DNA from: CAYGWX01 sp964353855 [NCBI: uncultured bacterium]
GTDB lineage: Bacteria > Edwardsbacteria > CAYGWX01
NCBI GenBank assembly: GCA_964353855.1
Contig: CAYGWX010000010.1
Location: 43,976-66,642, forward strand
Length of the DNA: 22,667 nt
Direction of reading: 5' to 3'
Under the pieces are notes generated by a model that searched no databases, was not told where the DNA came from, and was given only the letters and a program-made list of their open reading frames with translations. The position numbers and the translations under genes are program-made. How positions within the stretch are numbered: the first letter of the stretch is position 1; the number at the start of each line of letters is the position of its first letter. Shown piece by piece: positions 21,393 through 22,667 of this stretch.

Positions 21393-22479
21393 CGAGGTAA
21401 AGGACTGGATTCGACTGCTGTTAGCTCCGGGAATCGGGGAGTGGCGGGCGAGAGTACTGGTCCAGAGATTGGGGTCGCCGAGGGCGGCCCTTATGGCTTC
21501 ACGGAAAGAGGTCGAGCGGATCTCCGGAATGGGGCCGAAGACTGCGGAGGGGCTGGTTACCCGAGTTGATGAGAACGCTTTAAAGACACAGATGGAAAGG
21601 ATCGAGCGGTTCAAGGTCTCAATCCTTTCGTTCCAAGAAAAAGGTTTCCCCAAGGCCCTCCTGGAAACCCAGGAGCCGCCGCCGGTGCTTTTCATGAGGG
21701 GAACAATCCTCCCGGATGACGAACTGGCCGTGGCCGTGATCGGTAGCCGTGGACCAACCGTTTACGGCAAGCAGGTCGCGGAGAGGTTCGGAGAGGGTCT
21801 GGCCCAAAAGGGAGTGACGGTTGTGAGCGGGATGGCCAGGGGGATCGACGCCTGCGCCCACCGGGGAGCCCTGAAGGCAGGGGGGAGGACGATCGCGGTC
21901 TTAGGGTGCGGAGTGGACAGGGTCTATCCGCCGGAGCACAAGAAACTGATGGAGGAGATCGTCGCCCAAGGGGCCGTCGTCTCCGAATTCCCCATGGGGG
22001 CGGAGCCGAAGGCAGGGCACTTCCCCACCCGGAACCGGATCATCGCGGGACTTTCCCGGGGGGTCCTGGTCGTGGAGGCCAGGGAGGACAGCGGGGTATT
22101 CAGCACCGTGAATTGGGCCCTGGAGCAGGGTAAAGACGTCTTTGCAGTGCCCGGACCCATTACATCGCCGGTTTCCAGGGGGCCGAACCGGCTGATCAAG
22201 CAGGGAGCCTGCCTCGTGGAGAGCGTGGAGGAAGTCTTAGAGGCGCTGAAAATTGCCCCCAGCGAGAACGGGAGGGTTAGGGCTCAGGAAGAGGCCCGGA
22301 TGGACCTCACAGAGCCTGAAAAGAGGCTTGTAGGCCTGCTCACCGAGGCGCCACTGCATGTGGACCTGATTTCCGAGAAGAGCGGGATGGCGGTCAAGGA
22401 AGTCCTGGGCATCCTCTTGGGGCTTGAGATCAAGGGTATTGTAAACCAGCAGGCAGGTAAAGTATTTGCCATAGCGTAA
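21382..22479 (+). CDS. dprA: DNA processing protein DprA
   Basis: A 365-residue single-strand DNA-binding protein that hands incoming DNA to RecA during natural transformation; it is also kept in many non-competent bacteria. N-terminal helix-hairpin-helix motifs (about 13-60, LLLAPGIGEWRARVLVQRLG and ISGMGPKTAEGLV) precede the Rossmann fold with VIGSRGPTVYGK (119-130), VVSGMARGIDACAH (147-160), VLGCGVDRVYP (173-183), the HFPTRNRIIAGLS stretch and VFAVPGP. A winged helix closes the protein (about 308-365). In the SGSLxTA-like loop it reads SGVFSTV. Start TTG at 21382 has AAGGAGG 8 bases upstream. It is the last gene of the coaD-obg-HEAT-dprA chain. Confidence 0.95.
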   Translation: MDNDEVKDWIRLLLAPGIGEWRARVLVQRLGSPRAALMASRKEVERISGMGPKTAEGLVTRVDENALKTQMERIERFKVSILSFQEKGFPKALLETQEPPPVLFMRGTILPDDELAVAVIGSRGPTVYGKQVAERFGEGLAQKGVTVVSGMARGIDACAHRGALKAGGRTIAVLGCGVDRVYPPEHKKLMEEIVAQGAVVSEFPMGAEPKAGHFPTRNRIIAGLSRGVLVVEAREDSGVFSTVNWALEQGKDVFAVPGPITSPVSRGPNRLIKQGACLVESVEEVLEALKIAPSENGRVRAQEEARMDLTEPEKRLVGLLTEAPLHVDLISEKSGMAVKEVLGILLGLEIKGIVNQQAGKVFAIA

Positions 22480-22491
22480 GTTATGCGTATT

Positions 22492-22534
22492 CAGCAAAAG
22501 ACAAGCACCCCGATGAAGGGGTGCTTTTTTGCTG
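22492..22534 (+). terminator. Strong extended terminator after dprA
   Basis: AAGCACCCC (22503-22511) pairs with GGGGTGCTT (22518-22526) around a 6-base loop and is followed by TTTTTT. An outer stem CAGCAAAA (22492-22499) / TTTTGCTG (22527-22534) extends the hairpin, with a 3-base bulge. The A-rich 5' side makes it a plausible terminator on either strand. Confidence 0.92.
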
Positions 22535-22562
22535 GTTGGAATAATTGGGCGTTTAAGGCGTC

Positions 22563-22609
22563 ATTCCCGCGAAGCCTTTCCCGAAAAGCTTTAAGCCGGG
22601 GGCGGGAAT
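22563..22609. repeat. ATTCCCGC...GCGGGAAT inverted repeat
   Basis: ATTCCCGC (22563-22570) and GCGGGAAT (22602-22609) are perfect inverted 8-mers spaced by 31 bases. Their form resembles the ATTCCC-N-GGGAAT short repeats scattered in some bacterial genomes (for example neisserial dRS3). Whether it is multicopy in this genome cannot be seen here. Confidence 0.5.
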
Positions 22610-22623
22610 CCAGAGTTCAATAG

Positions 22624-22643
22624 CCCCGGCCTTTAGGCCGGGG
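22624..22643. repeat. CCCCGGCC-TTTA-GGCCGGGG hairpin
   Basis: A perfect 8-bp GC stem with a TTTA loop, 15 bases after the inverted repeat. Shorter look-alikes GGCCTTAGGCC and GGCCCTTAGGCC occur at 3469-3479 and 11311-11322, so it may belong to a genome-wide palindromic repeat family. Confidence 0.55.
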
Positions 22644-22667
22644 AATTATGGATTTTCTTCCAATAGG

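Noticed and set aside
1-22667. tRNA or rRNA genes
   Set aside because: No cloverleaf-like GGTTCGAATCC T-arm with partner arms and no rRNA core sequence was noticed in the gaps. A tRNA or rRNA model search was not possible here.

Overview
The window comes from a GC-rich, Gram-negative-type bacterium. The evidence is a PilQ secretin, a complete inner-membrane type IV pilus (T4P) alignment complex, and several lipobox proteins. I cannot name the phylum. The lipoprotein start 'CSKKSTTGP' with tandem Ig-like domains, together with DUF1573 proteins, is common in uncultured FCB-type and related candidate phyla, but this is only a hint.

Layout. (1) 1-3156: the 3' part of a UvrD/PcrA helicase, closely followed by an NtrC-family sigma-54 response regulator. 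(2) 3157-3635: a gene-free regulatory region with an 11-bp-phased TGGGYGT-type array, a 21-bp tandem repeat and a near-consensus sigma-54 promoter. (3) 3636-11227: a minor-pilin cluster read left to right, made of a DUF1573 protein, GspH/FimT-, PilV-, PilW- and PilX-like proteins, a PilY1-like VWA/propeller protein, an Ig-like lipoprotein, and (after a perfect 14-bp hairpin) a second DUF1573 paralogue. (4) 11228-11613: a gene-free region with a second 11-bp-phased array in the opposite orientation. (5) 11614-14024: a minus-strand unit of two lipoproteins with its own promoter and terminator. (6) 14065-19130: a small HTH protein behind a perfect sigma-70 promoter, then pilM, pilN, a pilO-pilP fusion and pilQ. 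(7) 19249-22534: coaD, obg, a HEAT-repeat gene and dprA, the last four start/stop junctions overlapping, closed by a strong terminator. (8) 22535-22667: short palindromic intergenic repeats.

How the genes fit together. PilM/N/O-P/Q form the trans-envelope T4P machine. The minor pilins and the PilY1-like protein would prime and tip the fibre. The NtrC-type regulator beside a sigma-54 promoter suggests a PilR-like switch for the minor-pilin operon. The major pilin, the motor ATPases, PilC and PilD are not in this window. The presence of dprA at the end allows, but does not prove, a link to natural transformation.

The most notable items are: the regulator / tandem-repeat / sigma-54-promoter module; two TGGGYGT arrays bracketing the minor-pilin block in inverted orientation; the PilO-PilP fusion; paired DUF1573 genes at the two ends of the block; and a possible 16-codon leader ORF whose ribosome-binding site lies in a hairpin.
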